From Candidatus Lithacetigena glycinireducens (GTDB lineage: Bacteria > Coprothermobacterota > HKB111): 5,365 nt of DNA. A program made the translations under genes and the position numbers. Of this stretch, positions 1-3,924 are shown one piece after another. Position 1 is the first letter of the stretch, and each line of letters opens with the position of its first letter. The notes beneath the pieces are model-generated. The model searched no databases. It had not been told where the DNA came from and saw nothing but the letters and a program-made list of their open reading frames with translations. The DNA lies in NCBI GenBank assembly GCA_018725485.1, contig QLUP01000072.1, forward strand, positions 1 through 5,365, written 5' to 3'.

Positions 1-2
1 CA

Positions 3-149
3 TTAAAAAAAATAATTGAAGAGGCAGAAACAGATAGAGAGAAAAAAGAAATATATGACATACTTGGGAAAAGAGGTAGTGAATTAGGAATTATAGATAA
101 AGCAGGTAAATTTATAGAGGAGTGGAAAAGGCAGTCCGTTGGTAGGTAG
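3..149 (+). CDS. 3' end of an unidentified plus-strand gene
   Basis: An open plus-strand frame runs from the left edge to a TAG at 147-149, giving 48 visible residues. There is no in-frame ATG, so the start lies outside the window. The peptide is highly charged and probably helical (KKIIEEAETDREKKEIYDIL, then a segment ending FIEEWKRQSVGR). Its Lys/Glu-rich composition and use of ATA, AGA and AGG codons match the other genes here, which supports it being real coding sequence. It converges on the minus-strand operon, with 156 bases between the two stop codons, and so probably belongs to a separate transcription unit. I recognise no family; too little is visible to assign a function. Confidence 0.6.
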   Translation, partial: LKKIIEEAETDREKKEIYDILGKRGSELGIIDKAGKFIEEWKRQSVGR

Positions 150-178
150 TTGACTTTACTTTCACTTGCGGTTATGTG
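150..178 (+). promoter_or_regulatory. weak candidate plus-strand promoter
   Basis: TTGACT (150-155) matches the bacterial -35 consensus at 5 of 6 positions. It is followed after 17 bases by TATGTG (173-178), a poor -10 matching at 3 of 6. Transcription from here would produce a short RNA through element R1, ending near the T run at 288-292. The -35 overlaps the end of the preceding gene's stop region. The weak -10 makes this tentative. Confidence 0.2.
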
Positions 179-205
179 TTAAATCAAGGAAATGCCACCA
201 GACGC

Positions 206-233
206 AAAAAAACCCATCAAATTAAGGGATTTG
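206..233 (-). terminator. probable terminator of the nuclease/methyltransferase operon
   Basis: Read on the minus strand, AAA-T-CCC pairs with GGG-T-TTT across a 10-base loop, with one mismatched position in the stem, and runs into seven T residues (complement of 206-212). CAAAT/ATTTG offers an alternative inner pairing. It lies about 75-100 bases beyond the stop at 306. The stem is short and AT-rich, so strength is uncertain, but the same architecture recurs in R2 with a longer stem. Confidence 0.5.
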
Positions 234-270
234 AGTTTTTCGGGCAACTACCCCTATGCTAACCCCCTTT

Positions 271-292
271 TGTTGAAATTTGATAGGTTTTT
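271..292 (+). terminator. probable plus-strand terminator in R1
   Basis: On the plus strand TGTTGA (271-276) pairs with TTTGATA-side bases 280-285 around an AAT loop. The pairs are U-A, G-U, U-A, U-G, G-U and A-U, followed by GG and five T residues (288-292). Because three pairs are G-U wobbles, the hairpin can form in plus-strand RNA but not in the minus-strand transcript. It would end transcription of the plus-strand gene that stops at 149. Confidence 0.4.
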
Positions 293-305
293 AGAAAAAT
301 TTACC

Positions 306-710
306 CTATTTTAGGGGAGTGTCTCTACCCGTTTTGTAGAATAATACTTTCCCCCTCTGTATCTCCGCAACTATTGTTAACTCCTTTCCGTCATACTCTA
401 ATATTCTTATCCTGCTTTCCTGAACCTTCTGCCATACCTGAACCTTACAATGTTGAAAGGGGAATTTATATTTAGCGAGTTTATCAAGTTTTTTCTTTAT
501 ATCGCTGTGATAGGTCGCTTGGATAAATAATACTTTTTCCTCTGGGTGTAGTGCAACTATATCGCAACCAAAGAAGTCATTGCCAACAAACCTTACCGCA
601 CCACCAATGTATAACGCTTTTTTACCAGCAAGATGGACTTGATAACCCTGCTTCTCTAACCACTCCTTGACATAGTATTCAAATCTTCTTCCTTTCTCTT
701 TTTTATTCAT
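306..710 (-). CDS. small PD-(D/E)XK-like nuclease or resolvase-like protein
   Basis: This 134-residue protein resembles the PD-(D/E)XK nuclease fold seen in Hjc-type resolvases and small phage nucleases. An N-terminal helix carries KGRRFE (E11), then comes a Gly-rich turn, a strand with GCDIVAL (D50), and a strand with LFIQAT (62-66) where the classical E-x-K would be. In this protein the third motif reads Q-A-T, a variant I associate with some phage nuclease-like proteins; whether it cuts DNA is therefore uncertain. The start at 710 is supported by AGGAGGT about five bases upstream; that site begins within the methyltransferase stop region, 10 bases away. It is the last gene of its operon. 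Pairing with the methyltransferase could mean a restriction-modification-like unit, but a phage DNA-processing enzyme is equally plausible. Confidence 0.6.
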   Translation of the reverse strand: MNKKEKGRRFEYYVKEWLEKQGYQVHLAGKKALYIGGAVRFVGNDFFGCDIVALHPEEKVLFIQATYHSDIKKKLDKLAKYKFPFQHCKVQVWQKVQESRIRILEYDGKELTIVAEIQRGKVLFYKTGRDTPLK

Positions 711-720
711 CTATCACCTC

Positions 721-1500
721 CTAAAATAAATTACCCTGTCCACAATTTATACTTGATAACTCACAATACCTCTTTGATATATCAACCAAAATTGCCTTTC
801 TTTTTAATCTTTTTGCAACTACTCCTGTAGTTCCTGACCCAGCAAAGGGGTCTAATATAGTATTCCCAACATACGAATATAATTTTATTAACCTGTAAGG
901 CAACTCCTCTGGAAATGCCGCCGGATGATTTGATATTGCTTCTCTTGTAGGATGAATAGTCCAAACATTAGTTGAAAACCGTAAAAACTCTTTTGTTGTT
1001 ATATCAATTTTTTCTTTATCCCCTTCTAAATCATATTTTTCTTTTGACATTATTACGACATACTCTGAGCCATCTCGCAAATAAGGATTTGAGGGGCTTT
1101 TCCACGAACCCCAAGCCGTAGAATGACCAGGAACTACCCCACCCTCCATTTTAACCCAAGTAAGCCACTCCCTGTCAAGAAAACCAATCCTTCTTAGCAT
1201 AAGAGTTAAATCTAATGCTAGAAATGCTATTCTCGTATAGGTGTGTTGTTTAATACAAGAGGGAACATTTACGCATAACCTACCACCAGAAACCAAAACA
1301 CGATGACACTCCCTAAAAACATTTTCTAACATCTCAAAATATTTATTCATTGACATCCTATCATAATGATTATCATAACCAATTCCAGTGTTGTAGGGCG
1401 GTGAAGTAATTACTAAATGCACAGAAGCATCTTCAATAAAACTTAAATCTTGGCTATCAGTATTGTAAATTTTAATTAGGTCATCTTGATAATATGTCAT
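721..1500 (-). CDS. beta-class DNA amino-methyltransferase (N4-cytosine or N6-adenine)
   Basis: This 259-residue protein transfers a methyl group from S-adenosylmethionine to an exocyclic amino group in DNA. The catalytic motif IV, TSPPYN (32-37), precedes the cofactor-binding motif I, LDPFAGSGTT (216-225), which is the permuted beta-class order (N6_N4_Mtase family). FPEELPYRLIKL (196-207), just before motif I, fits motif X. VWTIHP (179-184) and the RDGSEYVVIMSK strand (142-152) are also typical. SPPY favours N4-cytosine, but family members with this motif can methylate adenine. Length is normal and no key motif is missing. The start at 1500 overlaps the upstream stop as ATGA, with GAGGGG six bases before it. 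It is followed by the nuclease-like gene. No target-recognition domain can be read by eye, so the recognition site is unknown. Confidence 0.92.
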   Translation of the reverse strand: MTYYQDDLIKIYNTDSQDLSFIEDASVHLVITSPPYNTGIGYDNHYDRMSMNKYFEMLENVFRECHRVLVSGGRLCVNVPSCIKQHTYTRIAFLALDLTLMLRRIGFLDREWLTWVKMEGGVVPGHSTAWGSWKSPSNPYLRDGSEYVVIMSKEKYDLEGDKEKIDITTKEFLRFSTNVWTIHPTREAISNHPAAFPEELPYRLIKLYSYVGNTILDPFAGSGTTGVVAKRLKRKAILVDISKRYCELSSINCGQGNLF

Positions 1501-1871
1501 TTTGTCCCCTCTATGTCTGGCAAAGGAATAATCCCATCAAATTCAATATCCTCCCCAACTGGCAAATTGCGAATTACACTCCTGAACCCTTCGCACTCGT
1601 TATATTGCTTAATGCATTTGTCAAGGGCAATTTTCTGCCCCCTGATTATACCCTCACCTGCTATGTTCTTTGCCTGCAACACTTCAACTGCCTGTTTGCA
1701 ATCCTTCAACTCTCTATTTAAGCGGGTGATATACATCGCTATTTGGCTGATAATAATTGCTATCATAAGACAAATGGTAATGGCGAAGAGAACCTTGAAA
1801 AACTTGTCCTCCATCCGATACCAGCGTTCCCTTGTATTCCTCCAAAACCTTTTTAACCTTCTACTCATCAT
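1497..1871 (-). CDS. small one-pass membrane protein with coiled coil
   Basis: This 124-residue protein has a very basic N-terminus (RRLKRFWRNTRERW), one hydrophobic segment at about 25-48 (KVLFAITICLMIAIIISQIA), and a charged helical stretch at about 50-92 that looks like a coiled coil. A short tail rich in Pro, Ile and Asp follows. Cysteines fall at 58, 86 and 93. Positive-inside reasoning puts the N-terminus in the cytoplasm and most of the protein outside. The shape resembles an inner-membrane spanin, but no lysis genes are visible, so I do not call it one. GGGAGGTGAAGG precedes tandem ATG codons at 1871 and 1868; I take the first, and the second lies at the same junction sequence used by the upstream paralogs. 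It overlaps the methyltransferase start by four bases. I recognise no family. Confidence 0.75.
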   Translation of the reverse strand: MMSRRLKRFWRNTRERWYRMEDKFFKVLFAITICLMIAIIISQIAMYITRLNRELKDCKQAVEVLQAKNIAGEGIIRGQKIALDKCIKQYNECEGFRSVIRNLPVGEDIEFDGIIPLPDIEGTK

Positions 1872-2310
1872 CCTTCACCTCCCTTGCGTCTCCTTCATCG
1901 CAACTTCCTTTCGGCATCTCCCATATAGAGAATGCTGTATGCTTTACTATATTCTCACCATCAAAATCCCTTATATCTTCCCCTGTATAATCCCCTGTAA
2001 ATACGGGAATAATCCATTCTTCATCCTTACTCTTTGAAATAGCAAGATAACCTGCCCCGTCACGGTAATATGCTTCTGGACAGATTTGAATAAGAAGGGC
2101 AAAAAGTTTTATGTCCCATTCCACCATTGCTTCCTTCCACTCTGTCCACACCTTTTCTGCCGTTATCTTATTTGACTCTGTCATTACCTTTCTCCACTCA
2201 GCCATTACCTCTTCCAACCTTGCTTCTAACAAAGGAAAACTCCTTTCCCCTAACCTGCTTATCTCGTCTCTTACTCTCCTTACCTCTTCAAGTGTGTAGT
2301 GTTTACTCAT
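1861..2310 (-). CDS. coiled-coil repeat paralog 3 (149 aa, unknown function)
   Basis: This is the third full-length member of a tandem family I do not recognise. It starts MSKHYTLEEVRRVRDEISRL, has heptad units at 30-69, then WDIKLF and a globular-looking part with CPEAYYRD (78-84), GYLAI (87-91), WIIPVFTGDY (99-108) and KHTAFSIW (123-130), and ends SCDE..DAREVKDDE. Five seven-residue units are visible plus one short five-residue unit (AEKVW, 51-55), which shifts the heptad register. The start at 2310 is supported by AAGGAGGT and by the eight-base overlap with the 44-aa gene. There is no signal peptide or membrane segment, so it is probably cytoplasmic. Unlike paralog 2 it keeps the central GYLAI/WIIPVFTG block, and it is the copy next to the membrane-protein gene. 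Confidence 0.85.
   Translation of the reverse strand: MSKHYTLEEVRRVRDEISRLGERSFPLLEARLEEVMAEWRKVMTESNKITAEKVWTEWKEAMVEWDIKLFALLIQICPEAYYRDGAGYLAISKSKDEEWIIPVFTGDYTGEDIRDFDGENIVKHTAFSIWEMPKGSCDEGDAREVKDDE
1868..1887 (-). repeat. junction repeat, copy 4 (RBS plus start)
   Basis: On the minus strand these 20 bases (GCAAGGGAGGTGAAGGATGA) are identical to 2858-2877. They hold the end of paralog 3 (AREVKD) and the ribosome binding site and start of the membrane-protein gene. A three-base duplication (GATGAT) after them makes this overlap 11 bases instead of 8. Confidence 0.85.
2104..2223 (-). repeat. heptad-encoding repeats in paralog 3
   Basis: The stretch encodes residues 30-69 as 21-bp units (ARLEEVM, AEWRKVM, TESNKIT, then AEKVW, TEWKEAM, VEWDIKL). 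Large hydrophobics sit at unit position 3 and smaller ones at position 6, a 3-4 spacing expected of a coiled coil. The fourth unit is two codons short. Confidence 0.6.
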
Positions 2311-2326
2311 CTTTTACCTCCTTTGC
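2302..2326 (-). repeat. junction repeat, copy 3 (RBS plus start)
   Basis: On the minus strand this 25-base junction contains AAGGAGGT followed by ATGAGTAA. It encodes the KEVKDE tail of the 44-aa gene and provides the ribosome binding site and start of paralog 3. It matches 2429-2453 at 24 of 25 bases. Confidence 0.85.
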
Positions 2327-2437
2327 CCCAAGCATTATTTTAACCAACTGCACATAATATTTTACTGCCTCCTTATCTGCCTCACTCCCAAATATCTTAA
2401 ACCACATACCTTTTAATTTATCATAGTATTTACTCAT
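2303..2437 (-). CDS. 44-aa gene with paralog-like ends, unknown function
   Basis: A short gene fills the whole space between paralogs 2 and 3. It begins MSKYYDKLKGMWFKIFGSEA, continues through KEAVKYYVQLVKIMLG and ends AKEVKDE. AAGGAGGT lies five bases or so before the ATG at 2437, and it overlaps both neighbours by eight bases (ATGAGTAA), which argues strongly that it is translated. The first five and last six residues match the paralogs because they are encoded by the shared junction sequence. The middle (about 33 residues) shows no clear similarity to them. It is predicted helical, with a hydrophobic, aromatic face. It could be a collapsed paralog or an unrelated small gene captured between two junctions; I favour the latter since no paralog core motif remains. 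Confidence 0.75.
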   Translation of the reverse strand: MSKYYDKLKGMWFKIFGSEADKEAVKYYVQLVKIMLGAKEVKDE

Positions 2438-2453
2438 CTCTTACCTCCTTTGC
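2429..2453 (-). repeat. junction repeat, copy 2 (RBS plus start)
   Basis: On the minus strand AAGGAGGT and ATGAGTAA join paralog 2 to the 44-aa gene. The KEVRDE tail of paralog 2 is the coding reading of the ribosome binding site. Differs from copy 3 by one base and from copy 1 (2853-2877) by four. Confidence 0.85.
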
Positions 2454-2861
2454 ATCTTCCTCATCACAACTTCCTCTCGGCATAGTCCATATAGAAAACG
2501 CTTTGTGCTTTATACCCTTCTCACGGTAATGTGCCTCCGGACAAACTGAAGTAAGAATATCAAAAAGTTTTATGTCCCACTCCGCCACTGCTCTATTCAA
2601 CTTTGCTTTTATCTCATCCAACTCTGCACCCATCTTGTCCCACTCCGCCACTGCCTTACTATACTCCGCCTTTGTCTCATACCATCCTACCCCTGTCTTG
2701 TTCCACTCTGCCATTGCCTTATCACACTCTGCTCTTGTCTTATTATACTTCGCCTCCATCCTATTCTGCTCCGCCTTCAACTCATCAAACCTCCTCTCAC
2801 CTAACCTGCTTATTTCATCTCTAACATTTTTTATCTCTTCAAGCGTGTAATATTTACTCAT
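2430..2861 (-). CDS. coiled-coil repeat paralog 2 (143 aa, longest repeat array)
   Basis: This member shares the N-terminus (MSKYYTLEEIKNVRDEISRL, GERRF) and C-terminus (KHKAFSIWTMPRGSCDEEDA, then KEVRDE) of the family. It has ten seven-residue units at 30-99, twice as many as paralog 1, such as AKYNKTR, AECDKAM, AEWNKTG and AEWDKMG. The GYLAI and WIIPVFTG segment found in paralogs 1 and 3 is absent: CPEAHYREKG (107-116) joins almost directly to KHKAFSIW. So the coil has grown while the following domain has shrunk. The start at 2861 is set by GGGAGGT and the eight-base overlap with paralog 1. It appears soluble. No known family is recognised; an oligomeric scaffold or binding protein is possible but unproven. 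Confidence 0.85.
   Translation of the reverse strand: MSKYYTLEEIKNVRDEISRLGERRFDELKAEQNRMEAKYNKTRAECDKAMAEWNKTGVGWYETKAEYSKAVAEWDKMGAELDEIKAKLNRAVAEWDIKLFDILTSVCPEAHYREKGIKHKAFSIWTMPRGSCDEEDAKEVRDE
2565..2774 (-). repeat. ten 21-bp units encoding heptads in paralog 2
   Basis: Residues 30-99 divide exactly into ten units of seven codons with the consensus A-E-W-x-K-x-x. Position 3 is Trp, Tyr or Leu in most units (Cys or Gln in two), and position 6 is Ala, Thr, Met or Ile. On the plus strand the units repeat motifs such as CACTCCGCCACTGCC (seen near 2580 and 2641). The divergence between units suggests old expansion rather than recent slippage. Confidence 0.8.
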
Positions 2862-2877
2862 CCTTCACCTCCCTTGC
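2853..2877 (-). repeat. junction repeat, copy 1 (RBS plus start)
   Basis: On the minus strand AGGGAGGTGAAGG precedes ATGAGTAA. It encodes the AREVKDE tail of paralog 1 and supplies the ribosome binding site and start of paralog 2, with an eight-base stop/start overlap at 2854-2861. Confidence 0.85.
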
Positions 2878-3252
2878 TTTATTTATATCGTAAATGTATT
2901 TCAAAATAGTCCATATGGAAAATGCTTTATGTTTCATATCTTTGTAATTCCCTGTAAATACTGGGATAATCCAATTCTCATTATCATCTTTGGGAATAGC
3001 AAGATAACCGTTCCAATCATGATAATGTGCTTCTGGGCAAATTGGAATAAGAAGAGTAAAAAGTTTCACATCCCATCCCGCTCTTGCTTTACTCCATTTT
3101 GCATGTGCCCTACCCCACTTTGCCCTTGCTTTACTTAACTTCTCCCTTGCTTTACTTAACTTCGCCTCCAGCTGGGGGAAACTCCTCTCCCCCAACTTGC
3201 TCACCTTATTTCTAATTGCTCTTACTTTTTTAAGTGTGTAATATTTACTCAT
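2854..3252 (-). CDS. coiled-coil repeat paralog 1 (132 aa, unknown function)
   Basis: First gene of the second operon. It has the family N-terminus (MSKYYTLKKVRAIRNKVSKL, GERSF), five seven-residue units at 30-64 (two of them near-identical KLSKAR units), WDVKLF, CPEAHYHD (72-79), GYLAI (82-86), WIIPVFTGNY (94-103) and KHKAFSIW (107-114), and ends AREVKDE. The SCDE motif of its sisters is replaced by ILKYIYDIN. I chose the ATG at 3252 because GGGGAGGAG lies just upstream and the N-terminus then aligns with paralogs 2 and 3. An in-frame ATG at 3324 lies within element R2 and has no such support. No known family is recognised. Helical repeats followed by a compact domain suggest a self-assembling protein, which is inference. 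Confidence 0.85.
   Translation of the reverse strand: MSKYYTLKKVRAIRNKVSKLGERSFPQLEAKLSKAREKLSKARAKWGRAHAKWSKARAGWDVKLFTLLIPICPEAHYHDWNGYLAIPKDDNENWIIPVFTGNYKDMKHKAFSIWTILKYIYDINKAREVKDE
3061..3165 (-). repeat. five 21-bp units in paralog 1
   Basis: The units encode AKLSKAR, EKLSKAR, AKWGRAH, AKWSKAR and AGWDVKL. A 19-base plus-strand string (CCCTTGCTTTACTTAACTT) occurs exactly at 3123-3141 and again at 3144-3162, one unit apart. This is the best sign of recent duplication in the array. Confidence 0.8.
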
Positions 3253-3311
3253 TTTTCTCCTCCCCTTTCTGCAAAACCCTATTAAAACCAAGAAAACCCC
3301 ACCAGACGCAC

Positions 3312-3337
3312 AAAAACCCCCCAAATTCGGGGATTTT
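3312..3337 (-). terminator. probable terminator of the replication operon
   Basis: On the minus strand AAAA-T-CCCC pairs with GGGG-T-TTTT around an eight-base loop with one mismatched position, and the 3' arm ends in five T residues. It lies about 90-115 bases after the stop of the zinc-ribbon gene. Compared with R1, both arms are one G/C pair and one A/T pair longer, so the stem is preserved. Confidence 0.5.
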
Positions 3338-3374
3338 GAGTTTTGTAGTTAAACACCCTATCCTGACCCCTTTT

Positions 3375-3396
3375 CGTTAAAATTTAACGGGTTTTT
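3375..3396 (+). terminator. plus-strand terminator-like hairpin in R2
   Basis: CGTTAA (3375-3380) and TTAACG (3384-3389) form six Watson-Crick pairs around AAT, followed by GG-G and TTTTT (3392-3396). The six pairs correspond one to one with those in R1 at 271-285. Confidence 0.4.
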
Positions 3397-3428
3397 ATGC
3401 ATCTGACAGGTATCCCAGAAAAAATCCC

Positions 3429-3674
3429 CTACTTATTTCTTATCCTTCCGCACACCAGACACTCCCCGTCTACCACTTCTTCTGCGTGTGCTCCGCAGGT
3501 GCAATGCCCACCTGCTTCCAACATTTCCCTAATCGTTTCAAGTCCTTCTCCCTGCTCTAATCTCTCGCTTTCACGCAATAGGGAGTTATCAACTACTGGT
3601 CGCTCTGGTGTAAAACGCGGCCCTGTTTCATATAATCCCATTACTCTAAAAACTTGTGCTGTTAAATCAAACAT
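3429..3674 (-). CDS. small zinc-ribbon-like protein
   Basis: This 81-residue protein starts MFDLTAQVFRVMGLYETGPR and has a charged helical middle (SLLRESERLEQGEGLETIRE). It ends in a probable metal site: HCTC (57-60), then ECLVC (71-75), that is C58-x-C60-x11-C72-x2-C75, with His57 and His63 nearby. Four cysteines in two close pairs are typical of zinc ribbons, although CxC in the first knuckle is less usual than CxxC. AAGGAGGAGG precedes the start at 3674, which overlaps the upstream gene by eight bases (ATGTTTGA). Last gene of the replication operon. A DNA- or protein-binding role is reasonable but unproven; I recognise no named family. Confidence 0.7.
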   Translation of the reverse strand: MFDLTAQVFRVMGLYETGPRFTPERPVVDNSLLRESERLEQGEGLETIREMLEAGGHCTCGAHAEEVVDGECLVCGRIRNK

Positions 3675-3924
3675 TTTCCTCCTCCTTTTTTTTGTTTTGT
3701 TTTTGCTCTGCTTCCTCGTCTTTTTTTACGAGTTTGGTAAGATAAGTTATCTGTGGACAGTGCTGAAAACAATCCCACCAGCAATCAATGAAGCAACACT
3801 CGGAATAGATGCCCCTACTACACTTCTCACTCCGCTCCAAATTTTGGAGACACTTTCCCTTTATTAAATCGGGGCACTCCTTTTTTGCTTGGACTTGTAG
3901 CAATTTTCTTGTAAAATCAAACAT
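3667..3924 (-). CDS. small eight-cysteine protein, unknown function
   Basis: This 85-residue protein has cysteines at 17, 25, 35, 43, 44, 48, 52 and 56, with His55. The last four spacings give C44-x3-C48-x3-C52-x3-C56, a run of cysteines one helical turn apart. The C-terminus (about 65-85) is a Lys/Glu-rich tail that also encodes the next gene's ribosome binding site. No signal peptide is visible, so a cytoplasmic metal or iron-sulfur site is more likely than disulfides. The cysteine pattern does not match a family I know. AAGGAGGT supports the start at 3924, which overlaps the previous stop as ATGTTTGA. Its first residues (MFDFT) match those of the next gene (MFDLT) and share the surrounding bases. 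Confidence 0.7.
   Translation of the reverse strand: MFDFTRKLLQVQAKKECPDLIKGKCLQNLERSEKCSRGIYSECCFIDCWWDCFQHCPQITYLTKLVKKDEEAEQKQNKKKEEENV

Larger units (their letters stand above)
179..293. repeat. structured intergenic element, copy R1
   Basis: This stretch aligns with 3282-3397 (R2) along its whole length. The strongest blocks are CCACCAGACGCA (195-206, identical in both), a hairpin block at 207-239 (28 of 34 columns identical) and a second hairpin block at 263-293 (25 of 31). The middle, 240-260, is less conserved. Both hairpins survive the base differences between copies. In this copy the element fills most of the gap between two converging genes, where two-way transcription termination would be expected. 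Alternatives are a small plus-strand RNA or a protein-binding site. The homology is seen directly; the role is inferred. Confidence 0.75.
3282..3397. repeat. structured intergenic element, copy R2
   Basis: This is the partner of R1 (179-293). It lies in the gap between two minus-strand operons rather than between converging genes. It keeps CCACCAGACGCA (3299-3310), the A-rich/CCCC...GGGG hairpin and the CGTTAA hairpin followed by T residues, with stems longer or better paired than in R1. No plus-strand gene precedes it, so the conserved plus-strand hairpin is not explained by ordinary gene termination. The rest of the gap (3398-3428) shows nothing I can identify, and I find no convincing promoter for the downstream operon. 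Confidence 0.75.

Noticed and set aside
1497-1871. Calling the membrane protein an Rz-like spanin
   Set aside because: Only the general shape fits. No endolysin, holin or outer-membrane partner gene is visible nearby.
1486-2037. A long plus-strand open frame (183 codons)
   Set aside because: It lies opposite the membrane-protein gene and paralog 3, lacks a good ribosome binding site, and its composition is that of an antisense shadow.
2565-2774. The 21-bp repeats as a CRISPR array
   Set aside because: Units are contiguous with no unique spacers, are an exact multiple of three, and encode coiled-coil heptads in a translated gene.
1861-3252. The paralog array as a diversity-generating retroelement target
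   Set aside because: There is no reverse transcriptase or template repeat in the window, and differences between copies are not concentrated at adenines in a defined variable region.
3253-3324. Upstream start at 3324 for paralog 1, adding 24 residues
   Set aside because: The extension is encoded by element R2 and is absent from the other paralogs, whereas the ATG at 3252 has GGGGAGGAG before it and aligns with the family N-terminus.
3397-3867. A 156-codon plus-strand open frame starting at the edge of R2
   Set aside because: It is antisense to the two cysteine-rich genes, which have strong ribosome binding sites and coupled starts. The plus frame has low-complexity Ser/Pro/Leu composition and no ribosome binding site.
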